Shown here: positions 14,481 to 22,629 of the stretch, piece by piece | Numbering within the stretch: the first letter of the stretch is position 1 | Layout: every line of letters begins with the position of its first letter | Source of the DNA: a virus | Length of the DNA: 64,000 nucleotides | IMG/VR virus record: IMGVR_UViG_3300032299_001203 | Location: 1 to 64,000 of that record | Reading direction: 5' to 3' (one strand) | Position numbers and translations under genes: made by a program | The notes under the pieces: model-generated | What the model saw: the letters and a program-made list of their open reading frames with translations, nothing else | What the model was told of the DNA's origin: nothing | Database searches by the model: none

Positions 14481-14958
14481 GATTACCAAGATTTACTTGG
14501 ACATGGATGGTGTGATTGCTGATTTCAATAAGCGATACAAAGAATTGTATAAGATTGAACCAAAAGATGCAGACACATACAAAACTTTTGATAAGTTTTT
14601 TACCATGTTCATTGCTGAAAAACAATTTGCAAAACTGGATTTAATGCCTGATGCTATGGAGTTAATTAACTACCTCAGGTCATTATCAATACCAACAGAG
14701 ATTCTATCTTCAACATCATCTGAAAAGCGTGATGCAGAAATTAGAGAACAGAAGATTGATTGGTTGAATAAACACAACATTGAGTTTCTTGTTAATTTGG
14801 TACCAGGTAAAAGATTTAAGAGAGATTTCTCTAACGAAAATTCACTATTGATTGATGATACGTCACAAAACATTGACCAATGGCGATCAGAGGGTGGTAT
14901 TGGTATACTTCACACGGATACCATAACTACCATCGGTATTTTGAAAATGTACACTTGA
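14473..14958 (+). CDS. HAD-family phosphatase, 5'(3')-nucleotidase-like
   Basis: The 161-residue protein has the HAD nucleophile motif in YLDMDGVIADF (Asp at about residues 10 and 12), a Thr/Ser motif II region in EILSSTSS, a Lys in GKRFKRD, and an acidic motif in SLLIDDTSQN. The size and the small helical cap fit 5'(3')-deoxyribonucleotidase-like or polynucleotide-phosphatase-like HAD enzymes. A role in nucleotide metabolism or end repair during replication fits its place between gp59 and gp32. The exact substrate is not readable. Confidence 0.75.
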   Translation: MHKITKIYLDMDGVIADFNKRYKELYKIEPKDADTYKTFDKFFTMFIAEKQFAKLDLMPDAMELINYLRSLSIPTEILSSTSSEKRDAEIREQKIDWLNKHNIEFLVNLVPGKRFKRDFSNENSLLIDDTSQNIDQWRSEGGIGILHTDTITTIGILKMYT

Positions 14959-14983
14959 CATTGGATAAATAATATTATATGAT
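14955..14983 (+). promoter_or_regulatory. Overlapping sigma70-like and late-type promoters before gp32
   Basis: TTGACA (14955-14960) and TATGAT (14978-14983) are 17 bases apart. Inside the spacer lies GATAAATA (14964-14971), a relaxed late-promoter match. gp32 could thus be expressed both early and late, as in T4. The leader to ATG 15049 is about 60 bases. Confidence 0.5.
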
Positions 14984-15048
14984 GAGAAGTTCGTGGATAA
15001 GTTGTTCATACACCGTTTAATACTCCGTTTAATACGAAAGGAAATACT

Positions 15049-15933
15049 ATGAGTTTTGCAAATCTAAAACGCCAATCTGGCAACCTCGATAAACTATCTA
15101 AAGCAATTGAGGCACTCTCCCAAACATCCGAAGGTTCTGAAAAGGTCGATAATTTCTGGCGTCCAGAAGTTGACAAATCAGGCAACGGCATGGCTACAAT
15201 CCGTTTTCTTCCATCAGCTGAAAAAGATGGCGAAGATGCTTTGCCTTGGGTCAAAATCTTCTCACATGGATTTCAAGGTCCAGGTGGTTGGTTAATTGAT
15301 AACTGTTTGACTACTAAGAATCAACAATGTCCAGTATGTGAACACAATTCTACATTATGGAATTCTGGCATTGAAGCTAACAAAGATGTGGTTCGTAAAC
15401 AAAAGCGTAAACTGAATTATGTTTCAAATGTTTATATTGTATCTGATCCAAAACATCCTGAGAATGAAGGCAAGGTGTTCTTGTTCCGTTATGGTAAAAA
15501 AATCTTTGACAAGATTAGTGAAGCAATGAATCCTCAGTTTGAAGATGAACAGGCAGTCAATCCATTTGATTTATGGAAAGGTGCCAACTTTAAGTTGAAA
15601 ATTCGTAAGGTAGAAGGTTATCAGAACTACGACAAATCTGAATTTGAATCGGCAGCTCCATTATCTAGTGATGATGACGAACTCGAAACAATTTGGAAAT
15701 CACAACACTCGTTACAAGAGTTGACTAGTGATAAAGAATTTAAATCATATGATGATTTGAAGAAACGCCTTGATAAGGTTCTTGGTCTGAATGGTGAAGC
15801 ACCAAAGACAACCGTAGAACAAACCAAAGCGAAAAACTTTGATGCTAAAACCAAATCTACTGATTCACCATTCAAAGATGATACAGAAGATGATGATATG
15901 GCATATTTCAGTAAACTAGCTGAAGAAAACTAA
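15049..15933 (+). CDS. 32: Single-stranded DNA-binding protein, gp32
   Basis: The 294-residue protein matches T4 gp32 in length and layout. A basic N-terminus (residues 1-20) serves cooperativity. The OB core contains the zinc ligands H73, C86, C94 and C97, with the same H-x12-C ... C-x2-C pattern as T4, and the FWRPEVDKSGNGMATIRFLP strand. The acidic C-terminal tail (DDTEDDD) is the usual partner-binding segment. It coats single-stranded DNA in replication and recombination. A ribosome site AAAGGAAA precedes it and a terminator follows. Confidence 0.95.
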   Translation: MSFANLKRQSGNLDKLSKAIEALSQTSEGSEKVDNFWRPEVDKSGNGMATIRFLPSAEKDGEDALPWVKIFSHGFQGPGGWLIDNCLTTKNQQCPVCEHNSTLWNSGIEANKDVVRKQKRKLNYVSNVYIVSDPKHPENEGKVFLFRYGKKIFDKISEAMNPQFEDEQAVNPFDLWKGANFKLKIRKVEGYQNYDKSEFESAAPLSSDDDELETIWKSQHSLQELTSDKEFKSYDDLKKRLDKVLGLNGEAPKTTVEQTKAKNFDAKTKSTDSPFKDDTEDDDMAYFSKLAEEN

Positions 15934-15957
15934 TTCTTCTAAACAGCAGTAACACGG

Positions 15958-15997
15958 CCACACCCTCTGTCGAAAGATACGGTGTGGTTTTCTTTTG
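15958..15997 (+). terminator. Rho-independent terminator after gp32
   Basis: CCACACC (15958-15964) pairs with GGTGTGG (15981-15987), followed by a T-rich tract. It ends plus-strand transcription at the convergence with the minus-strand tail genes. Confidence 0.85.
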
Positions 15998-16001
15998 GTT
16001 A

Positions 16002-17405
16002 TTACACAACTCGCAAACTATCAAATACCATTCTTTGAAAAGAATCTTCCATATTTCTTACAGAAGGTATTGGTCCTTTTGGTCTTTGACCTTTTGTTGA
16101 ATTTACATTTGTGTTGTTTATAATTTGTGAATTGACAACAGATTCAGGAGTGCTTGGTAAGTTTAGTTCTAAATTTTCACTGGTTACAGTATTTAATTTA
16201 TTCGTAGTGGACGCCATTGGTTCCATTGCTTGTGGTTTTGATTCTTGGCTAGGCACCATTGGTTTTTCGGTTGAATCACTTGGTTGTGCTGTTGGTGTTA
16301 CCGGTACAGGCGTTGCTGTTTGATTTCGCTCAGCAATAGCCTTTTGAACTCTATCTCTTTCCATTTTATAATCTTCAACAGCCTCTAAAGCTCCAGGTCC
16401 TCTCTCAGCAAAACCTTTTAATTGAACATTGTTTAATGGTACACTTTCATTATAATTGAATTGATAATCTTTTATTTCTGCCATTGTTCTGTCATATTCT
16501 GGTAATTTTTTACGGCGATCCATTTCATTCTTAACACCAGCTAAACCCCCAACTTTTTCAGCGTTTGCTATTCCTTCGGCTTCAGCTTTAGCTTCTTCAC
16601 TAGGTTCAGATTTTATTATTTTCCAAATAGCATATCCTATTCCTGCGCCAGCAAGAATGGCTAATCCTACAGGATTAAACATCAAGAATCTTCCAAGGCC
16701 AAACAATAACTTACCAATTGAAGCTAAACCACCAAATGCGGATGTAATCATTGAAATAAAACTTGTTATGCCACTAATAATAGCACTAACTCCACTAATA
16801 ACAGCCATAACTCCTTTAACGGCATCAGCAATTAATCCTGTTACTATACCCAAAATAGTTGATATTAATCCTGTGCCATCATCAGCTTTTGTTGCTGTTG
16901 GTGCAGCCGTGGTTGTTTGTTTTTTGCCTGTGATGGCTTCGATTAAAGCTTTATGCCTTCTTTCTTTTTCAGATTGTTCTTCTTCTTTAAAATTATTTTC
17001 TTTTTCTCTACGCAAAGTATCATTTTTATCTGTCGTTTTTAATAGAGTGTATATCTTGGAAAGAATATCCAATACATTGTTATCTGATTCCAACTGACCT
17101 ATATCAAGATTACGTGTACCTCCAACTTCTTTTGCTTTTTTCGTACCAGAAAAATATTGAATATCTTGTTGTGTTCTACCTAACATACTACCAAGCAAAG
17201 CAGGAGCAAATTTAGAACCACCTGTCATAAATTTAGCAATATTCAATACATCAAATTTTTCACTAAAACCTTTAGACTTTGCTTTTGATTTATCGGATAA
17301 AGTGGCTTTTATAGCCGAGCCAACGCCTTGACCTTCCGATAATTTTTCGGTCAAATATGATATGTAAGATTTTTCTCTTATCTTTTTGGCTTCTTGATAG
17401 TTCAT
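16002..17405 (-). CDS. Tape-measure-like virion protein, paralogue A
   Basis: The 467-residue protein shares its first 85 residues with the next upstream gene (LTEKLS-G-G-GSAI, FAPALLGSMLGR). A charged coiled-coil region (about 120-155) is followed by a very long hydrophobic stretch at 179-264 with repeated Gly and Ile, as in tape-measure proteins. The C-terminus is Asn/Pro/Thr-rich. It overlaps the upstream gene by four bases and lies downstream of the gp26/gp51 chaperone-like pair, where a tape measure is expected. No enzymatic domain is seen. Assignment is by architecture, not by homology I can prove. Confidence 0.6.
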   Translation of the reverse strand: MNYQEAKKIREKSYISYLTEKLSEGQGVGSAIKATLSDKSKAKSKGFSEKFDVLNIAKFMTGGSKFAPALLGSMLGRTQQDIQYFSGTKKAKEVGGTRNLDIGQLESDNNVLDILSKIYTLLKTTDKNDTLRREKENNFKEEEQSEKERRHKALIEAITGKKQTTTAAPTATKADDGTGLISTILGIVTGLIADAVKGVMAVISGVSAIISGITSFISMITSAFGGLASIGKLLFGLGRFLMFNPVGLAILAGAGIGYAIWKIIKSEPSEEAKAEAEGIANAEKVGGLAGVKNEMDRRKKLPEYDRTMAEIKDYQFNYNESVPLNNVQLKGFAERGPGALEAVEDYKMERDRVQKAIAERNQTATPVPVTPTAQPSDSTEKPMVPSQESKPQAMEPMASTTNKLNTVTSENLELNLPSTPESVVNSQIINNTNVNSTKGQRPKGPIPSVRNMEDSFQRMVFDSLRVV

Positions 17406-18952
17406 GTTGATCTAGCTTTCTTAATCAGAGGATTCGTGTCATCTTCTTTTTCGGGGTCTTTATCTGATACTGTTTTGTTATTTACATTGGTATTATTTAC
17501 ACTTTTGTTAATCACTGGAGATTGTTGCATTGATTTTTTTAATCCCATGTTTTCTTTTGTGTCGGAGTCAATTTTATTACCAGTTGATACAGATGGTACA
17601 ACACTTGATTTGTTACCTTGCATATTTTTTAATCTATCAGCATCTAATGCAGCACCCACCTGCTCTGGTGAATTGTGTGCTACGTTACCGCCTATGCCAG
17701 AGTAATAAGAATCACCTTTTCTTAATTTTTTCTTACCAACATCCATGTCATAGGGTATGCCAACCGAAGCAAACTCTTTAGCCAATTCTAATATAGCACC
17801 ATCACGGTCATCACTTTGGCCTTTCACATATGCATCTACTTTTTTTCTTCTTTGTCCAACAAGACCATTGGTAAAAAGTAAATCTTGAGTGGCTGAATCC
17901 AAATATGTTGTATCAGGATCTATTTTTAATTGTTTAATTAAATCTTTCATTGTTGTTGGAATTATTTGATACTTACCAACAGCAAAAAGCCTGTCTGGAT
18001 CACCTTGTTTTAATTCACCCCGTCTTAAAAATTCAGAGATGGTCATTTTACTGAAATCAATTGGTTTATCCGAAGGTATCATTCTGTTACCCACAGTACC
18101 TTTGTTGTAAGCATTATAACCAGCTTTACCACTTTCATATTTCGAAATATTGGCCGCAAGAGATTCTTTACCAATTAAAGCGGCAGTACCAGCAATTGCA
18201 CCGCCGGCCAATATCGCTACTCCACCAATCTTACCTGCCGTGGGCGGTTTAGGCGCTGGCGCAACAGGAGGTTTTGCTGTTGGTGTTGGCTTGGGTGTAG
18301 GTGCTGGTGCAGTAGGAGTTGGTTGTGGTGCGGGTACTGTTGGTTTAGTTACTTCTTTAGGTGGTGTAACTGGTTCTTCTTTTGGTTTACCTAATTGATC
18401 CGTTTTCTTTTTTTCTTGGCCAACTTTTTTATTGGCATCATCTAATTTTTTTGTTTGTTTTCTTGTTACTTTTGGTTTTTTTCTTGCAGTCAATGCTTCA
18501 ATCAAAGCTTGATTTCTGCGATCTTCTTCAAACTCACTTTCTTCTTTTTGTCTTTGCCTTTCGTCCAATTCCAATTTTCTGTCATTTTCAATTTTCATTA
18601 ATAAATTATAAATTTGGCCAAGATATTGAGCAAACTGGCTAGAATTTTGAACTGGAGAATTTTTTAGATTTGCAAACTCACGTTTTTTCTTGCCAGTAAA
18701 GAAACCAATATCTTGTTTATTTCTTCCTGTTAAAGCACCAAGTAAGGCGGGAGCAAATTTAGAACCGCCAGTTACAACTCTGGCAATGTTTAATGGATCG
18801 AATCGCTGTTTGATGCCTGTAAAGGTTGCTTTTGTTCTGTCAGAAATAGAACTTCCAATAGCCGCACCCGTGCCCATACCAGATGATAACCTTTCGGTCA
18901 TCATTGACATTAAACCTTTTTTTCTGATGTCTTTAGCTTTGTAATAGTCCAT
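17402..18952 (-). CDS. Tape-measure-like virion protein with lysozyme-type domain, paralogue B
   Basis: This 516-residue protein has the same N-terminal module as paralogue A (residues 1-85), a charged helical part (120-185), a Pro/Thr-rich linker (190-240), one hydrophobic span (about 241-262), and then a muralytic domain. The domain begins ISKYESGKAGYNAYN with E273 as a candidate catalytic acid and contains FAVGKYQIIPTTM, the pattern of phage transglycosylase/lysozyme-like domains. It may open the peptidoglycan during DNA injection, a role that gp5 lysozyme has in T4. It starts three bases after the gp51 stop. Confidence 0.65.
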   Translation of the reverse strand: MDYYKAKDIRKKGLMSMMTERLSSGMGTGAAIGSSISDRTKATFTGIKQRFDPLNIARVVTGGSKFAPALLGALTGRNKQDIGFFTGKKKREFANLKNSPVQNSSQFAQYLGQIYNLLMKIENDRKLELDERQRQKEESEFEEDRRNQALIEALTARKKPKVTRKQTKKLDDANKKVGQEKKKTDQLGKPKEEPVTPPKEVTKPTVPAPQPTPTAPAPTPKPTPTAKPPVAPAPKPPTAGKIGGVAILAGGAIAGTAALIGKESLAANISKYESGKAGYNAYNKGTVGNRMIPSDKPIDFSKMTISEFLRRGELKQGDPDRLFAVGKYQIIPTTMKDLIKQLKIDPDTTYLDSATQDLLFTNGLVGQRRKKVDAYVKGQSDDRDGAILELAKEFASVGIPYDMDVGKKKLRKGDSYYSGIGGNVAHNSPEQVGAALDADRLKNMQGNKSSVVPSVSTGNKIDSDTKENMGLKKSMQQSPVINKSVNNTNVNNKTVSDKDPEKEDDTNPLIKKARST

Positions 18953-18955
18953 TTA

Positions 18956-19144
18956 CTATTTTCTTTGTTTCTCTCGTATCTTTTGGTTTTCTTCTTCAAT
19001 ATACGCAATCAACATAGAAACGTAAATGTCACGTTCCCAAGGCATCATATTTTCAAGCTCTGACAAACTATATTTGTGGTGTTGTATCAATGAAAAGTTT
19101 GTCTTGTAATAATTACTCAGATTGTCATGACGAAAAATTAGCCG
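18956..19144 (-). CDS. 51: gp51-like tail chaperone, -1 frame extension of gp26
   Basis: An open frame in the -1 phase relative to gp26 opens at 19153 and ends at TAG 18958-18956. It encodes a segment with SLSELENMMPWERDIYV and a charged helix, which resembles gp51-type hub assembly proteins of T4-like phages. No ATG, GTG or TTG precedes the conserved part; only CTG 19120 or ATT 19138 could serve. The slippery heptamer at 19150-19144 would join it to gp26, giving a 302-residue fusion with 62 extra residues. If initiated independently at CTG it would be 54 residues. Confidence 0.65.
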   Translation of the reverse strand, partial: RLIFRHDNLSNYYKTNFSLIQHHKYSLSELENMMPWERDIYVSMLIAYIEEENQKIREKQRK

Positions 19145-19863
19145 AAAAAACTTTCAAGGCCTTCCACATCTATCTTATGATGAAACCCACACTTTGAGCA
19201 ATCAATTTCAATTATTTCTTTTAGTTTTGGTAAATTATTAAAAAATTCTTCTACCTTAGCAAACTGAGCCTGATTCATGCCTTCAACAAATTCTAACATT
19301 TCACCTGGTTGAGCTTCGTTTCCGTAATAAAATTGTTCACCATCGTAAATATATTCAATTGAATTGGCAATCATATTGAAGGTGGTTTCTGTAATATTTT
19401 CATACTTAATGGAATCTTGTACGATACTAAATTCTGGATACTTTAATTTAATAGAAATTGTATCCGTTAATTTAATCTCGTCTGAAATGGTTTCATCTCT
19501 TTGAACTTTTAAATCAAGTAGATTGATATCTTTTTCCATTAAATTGCCACACATTTTACCATCTACTTCATTATTACATTTGTATTTTGATTCAACAATC
19601 TCACCTACTGACTTGGCACGAAGGTTGACAAAATAATATTCAACATCTATAATTGGCAATTTTTCAATATCGACACCCTCTGTCAATGTACAATTATAAA
19701 GAATATCTTTTACGTTTTGGTGAATCGTGGAAGTTTCATTGGATTCAATGGCCATTAATAAATTTCTTTGTTCTTTAACTAAAAATGGTCTGTATTTAAT
19801 TTTCTTTTTTGATAGTGGCAATTCTATTTCATATGTTGGCACGTCAAGTTTTGGTAAAGCCAT
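19138..19863 (-). CDS. 26: Baseplate hub/tail chaperone, gp26
   Basis: The 241-residue protein matches the T4 gp26-type family (T4 base plate protein): an N-terminal YEIELPLSKKKIKYRPFLVKEQRNLL segment in two parts, a central region, and a C-terminal domain. Two cysteine pairs (CNNEVDGKMC and CSKC near the end) could bind a metal. The start is at ATG 19863 with an AGGAGA-type ribosome site upstream. Its end contains the slippery T TTT TTC just before the stop. By analogy with lambda G/GT it may be the short form of a tape-measure chaperone; that part is inference. Confidence 0.8.
   Translation of the reverse strand: MALPKLDVPTYEIELPLSKKKIKYRPFLVKEQRNLLMAIESNETSTIHQNVKDILYNCTLTEGVDIEKLPIIDVEYYFVNLRAKSVGEIVESKYKCNNEVDGKMCGNLMEKDINLLDLKVQRDETISDEIKLTDTISIKLKYPEFSIVQDSIKYENITETTFNMIANSIEYIYDGEQFYYGNEAQPGEMLEFVEGMNQAQFAKVEEFFNNLPKLKEIIEIDCSKCGFHHKIDVEGLESFFG
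19144..19150 (-). promoter_or_regulatory. Slippery heptamer for -1 frameshift, gp26 to gp51
   Basis: On the minus strand the gp26 codons AGT TTT TTC GGC TAA contain T TTT TTC in the correct phase (X XXY YYZ). Slipping back one base enters the gp51 frame. The -1 frame is closed by TGA at 19156-19154, so the overlap open to both frames is only about 16 bases, and the heptamer lies inside it. Confidence 0.65.
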
Positions 19864-19883
19864 AATTTATCTCCTTAATAAAA

Positions 19884-20552
19884 TCACTTAAAAATACTAC
19901 GTTGTATGTTGTTCACGATTGATTGACCAGCTGAGCTTACAGCACCTTGAGCATTTCCACCTAATCCACCAACAACATCTGAGAAGTTGGCGAGACCAGC
20001 ATCTACCAATTCCATACCAAACGATTGTAGAGAATTGTTATTCCAACGGGTGTATGCAAAAGTTACTGAAAGTTTATGTGGATTATCCGATGACCAATCT
20101 AAATCTAATTGGTTCATTGAAATTGGAAAAGCATCAAACAAATTAATTGAATATGATACTTTATTTTCTACATCATATTGATTAATTTTTATTGTTGTGG
20201 CATAATCACTTTTGTACCTAAAATTATAATTGTATGTTGGATTGATAAAATTCATCCAAGCATCAAGAAATATTTTTTGTTGCATGTCGCCATCAACAAT
20301 AAAAGTCAAATCAATATCATTGTATCCAGTTAGATATGGATACTTTTCAACAGGATTTGATCCAATTTTTTGTTCTACGGTCATTAAACTTCTGCCAGGT
20401 AAATTGGCATTTTCACAACGATATACCAAATTTCTAGCCGATTTGATGTATGGTATCAAAGTTAAAGGAATAGGAATGTTTACATCAAACCTGTTTGCTC
20501 TTGCTAGGTCTTTTGTAAAACTTGATTTAAATTCGTTGATGGTACCTGGCAT
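19884..20552 (-). CDS. Tail-tube-type protein, gp19/gp54 family
   Basis: The 222-residue protein has the pattern of T4 gp19-like tube-fold proteins. LARANRFDVNIPIP opens the first strand, followed by CENANLPGRSLMTVEQKIG, PYLTGYNDIDLTFIVDGDM, and FLDAWMNFINP. The C-terminus is Gly/Asn-rich. It starts directly after the upstream stop. Beside baseplate genes it may be the tube initiator gp54 rather than the main tube protein; T4 gp54 is longer (about 320 residues), so the choice stays open. Confidence 0.7.
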   Translation of the reverse strand: MPGTINEFKSSFTKDLARANRFDVNIPIPLTLIPYIKSARNLVYRCENANLPGRSLMTVEQKIGSNPVEKYPYLTGYNDIDLTFIVDGDMQQKIFLDAWMNFINPTYNYNFRYKSDYATTIKINQYDVENKVSYSINLFDAFPISMNQLDLDWSSDNPHKLSVTFAYTRWNNNSLQSFGMELVDAGLANFSDVVGGLGGNAQGAVSSAGQSIVNNIQRSIFK

Positions 20553-21149
20553 TTAATTCTTCCTTATTTCGTTTAATGAATCTTGCCAAACTTCATTTAC
20601 TGTAGCCTTTTTAAACTGTTGAATTGGCAAGTATGCCGCAATATCCCACTCATTTGGCTGCACGGCAAGTATTTTTGACTGAATGTGACCATACAAATAC
20701 TTCTTCAAACATGGCCGAAACTCTCTATAACGCTTGGAGGCGTTTAAAATATCGTAGCTGACTCTCATACGCATAATGTCATTATTGCCGTCAAGGATGG
20801 CGTAATCCATCAATTTATCCAAAAGTGTAATTCGGTATTTTACCGGTAGATAATGTAGGTTCAAACCAAGAAAACCATCTTCATATCGTTCTAGCACTAA
20901 AACCAAAGGAAAACGGTCATAATATGGTATGTCTTTTTTTGTTTTGGGATCGTAATAAAAGTAATATAACCCACCAGTTACAAAACGATTTCTTTTTCTA
21001 AAAGCTTCGTTATTGATTATCGAGGCTATTCCAGAAGGATTTCTTAATTCAGCAATCTTCATGGTTAACCATTTAAGAGAATCACGGCTCATTACTTGTA
21101 ATTGAGCAGATGTTCTTTCTTTGGCTAGTTGTGTAAGTTTGGATCCCAT
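20553..21149 (-). CDS. Conserved T4-like virion protein, gp2-position candidate
   Basis: The 198-residue protein contains a segment conserved in marine T4-like phages: NRFVTGGLYYFYYDPKTK, then YYDRFPLVLVLERY and GFLGLNLHYLP. It sits next to gp4, with gp53 and gp5 nearby. In T4 the order is 2-4-53-5, so a DNA end protector role is possible from synteny only. No nuclease or membrane motif is seen. The N-terminus is helical and basic, suitable for DNA or protein contact. Confidence 0.6.
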   Translation of the reverse strand: MGSKLTQLAKERTSAQLQVMSRDSLKWLTMKIAELRNPSGIASIINNEAFRKRNRFVTGGLYYFYYDPKTKKDIPYYDRFPLVLVLERYEDGFLGLNLHYLPVKYRITLLDKLMDYAILDGNNDIMRMRVSYDILNASKRYREFRPCLKKYLYGHIQSKILAVQPNEWDIAAYLPIQQFKKATVNEVWQDSLNEIRKN

Positions 21150-21162
21150 TGTATTATTTAGT

Positions 21163-21597
21163 CTATAGTCCTAGATGTTCTTCCGTTATAAGCTTAAACT
21201 CCCAGCCACGGTCCAAACAATATTCCGTTGCCGCTTTCCATTTAGCTTGATTGATACCATAAGTTACTACTTCATTTATGTATTGCTTTGTTAATCTTTT
21301 TTTAGGTTCGGGTGTGATTGTTTGTTTTTTAGGTTTAACCTCAAGTAACATGGTTTTTAAGATTCCATTTCTAGTCCGAACTTTAACCAAAAAATCTGGA
21401 AAGTAACGGTGCCACAGACCATCTTTTGGAGATTTATAAGGAATGATCAATTCTTCTGATGCCCATGATATAATGTCTGGATTTTTGTCGAGCCAATTCA
21501 TCATTTTACACTCCCATGAGGAGCGATAAATGATATTATTAGGATCTCCAACGTATTTTTGGGGATTAGAAGGTGTAAAACGTCCATTATAAGCCAT
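21163..21597 (-). CDS. 4: Head completion protein, gp4
   Basis: The 144-residue protein matches T4 gp4/50-type head completion proteins: AYNGRF-P, YRSSWECKMMNWLDKNP, WASEELIIPYKSP and HRYFPDFLVK with LLEVKPKKQ. The D-x-n-E-V-K arrangement is that of an endonuclease-like fold. In T4 it is needed to finish packaged heads before tail joining. The gene is divergent from gp48, and its start lies within 40 bases of the gp48 start. Confidence 0.88.
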   Translation of the reverse strand: MAYNGRFTPSNPQKYVGDPNNIIYRSSWECKMMNWLDKNPDIISWASEELIIPYKSPKDGLWHRYFPDFLVKVRTRNGILKTMLLEVKPKKQTITPEPKKRLTKQYINEVVTYGINQAKWKAATEYCLDRGWEFKLITEEHLGL

Positions 21598-21604
21598 ATA
21601 AATA
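21597..21604 (+). promoter_or_regulatory. T4-type late promoter, TATAAATA, for gp48
   Basis: An exact octamer overlaps the end of the divergent gp4 gene. Initiation about six bases downstream gives a leader near 24 bases with GAGG before ATG 21634. It supports ATG 21634 over the upstream ATG 21607. Confidence 0.7.
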
Positions 21605-21633
21605 CTATGTATAACTTTTTTACAGAGGATCCA

Positions 21634-22629
21634 ATGGCCATCATTTCCATACCAAATTCCATAGGTGGAGTTTCTATACCTGGAGCCTTAGTTGACGGCC
21701 CCTTAGGTACTTTATTTGGAAATAAATTTGGTCGAACCGATCTACAATACCCTAGAGATTTACAAACATCTACAAGAGGTCATGTTGTTGTATTTAACGT
21801 TAATGAAATAACTCCAGCAACATATGAAAGTGTAAAAAGTAGTTTTATTAAAGGCAAAGATAAACTGGTTGGTGCTGTTAGTAACGCCGGCAGTTCTTTG
21901 GAATCAGGATGGAATGCTGCTACATCATACATTGATGATGTCAGAAAAGGAAAAATATCACTCGAAGGCGAATTAGACAAATCAGTTAAAGGCTTAAAAG
22001 ATTTTTTAGGTAATGAAAGTATTAATATTAAAAATCCAACAAAAAAAGCCGTAGCTTCAATATCATTGTACATACCTGACACCATGGCTTTTAGTTATTC
22101 TGCTGAATATGGTCGATTGAGCTTGGTTGATGCCGCTTCTCAGGTTCCTGGTATAGGAAAAGCAGTCGGTGCAATTGCTTCTATTGCTAATAGTGGCCCA
22201 GCTCGTTTGTTAGCCAAAGGCGCTGGCTATGCTTTTAACCCACAACAACAATTGCTATTTGATGGTATTGATTTTAGAACATATCAGATGGCGTTTACAT
22301 TCACACCATATTCCAAAAAAGAAGCAGAAACGGTTGCAAAAATTATAAAAATGTTTAAAACTCATGCTGCACCAAGATTGGCAGAAGGCACAGCAGGCAT
22401 GTTTTTTGTTCCTCCCTCAACATTTAATTTAGATTTCTTATTCAATGGTAAAAGAAATTCTAATGTTGGAAGAGTCGCAGAGAGTGTTATTGAAAGTATT
22501 GATGTAAACTATTCTCCTAATGGATTTTCAACTTTTGGCGATGGTGCTCCAGTTCAAACAACATTAACTTTAAACTTTAAAGAAATTGAACTTATCACAA
22601 GAGAAAAAATAGAAAAAGAAGGTTACTAA
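21634..22629 (+). CDS. 48: Baseplate tail-tube cap, gp48
   Basis: The 331-residue protein matches gp48: a SLYIPDTMAFSYSAEYGRL strand, the YQMAFTFTPYSKKEAETV helix region, and a FKTHAAPRL segment followed by a PPSTFNLDFLFNG strand. T4 gp48 is 364 residues. I use ATG 21634 because the late promoter at 21597-21604 would start the transcript after ATG 21607, and because GAGG precedes it at good spacing. It caps the baseplate hub and starts tube polymerisation together with gp54. Confidence 0.85.
   Translation: MAIISIPNSIGGVSIPGALVDGPLGTLFGNKFGRTDLQYPRDLQTSTRGHVVVFNVNEITPATYESVKSSFIKGKDKLVGAVSNAGSSLESGWNAATSYIDDVRKGKISLEGELDKSVKGLKDFLGNESINIKNPTKKAVASISLYIPDTMAFSYSAEYGRLSLVDAASQVPGIGKAVGAIASIANSGPARLLAKGAGYAFNPQQQLLFDGIDFRTYQMAFTFTPYSKKEAETVAKIIKMFKTHAAPRLAEGTAGMFFVPPSTFNLDFLFNGKRNSNVGRVAESVIESIDVNYSPNGFSTFGDGAPVQTTLTLNFKEIELITREKIEKEGY

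Noticed and set aside
21155-21162. Minus-strand ACTAAATA as promoter for the gene at 20553-21149
   Set aside because: It lies so close to the start that no leader or ribosome site would remain.
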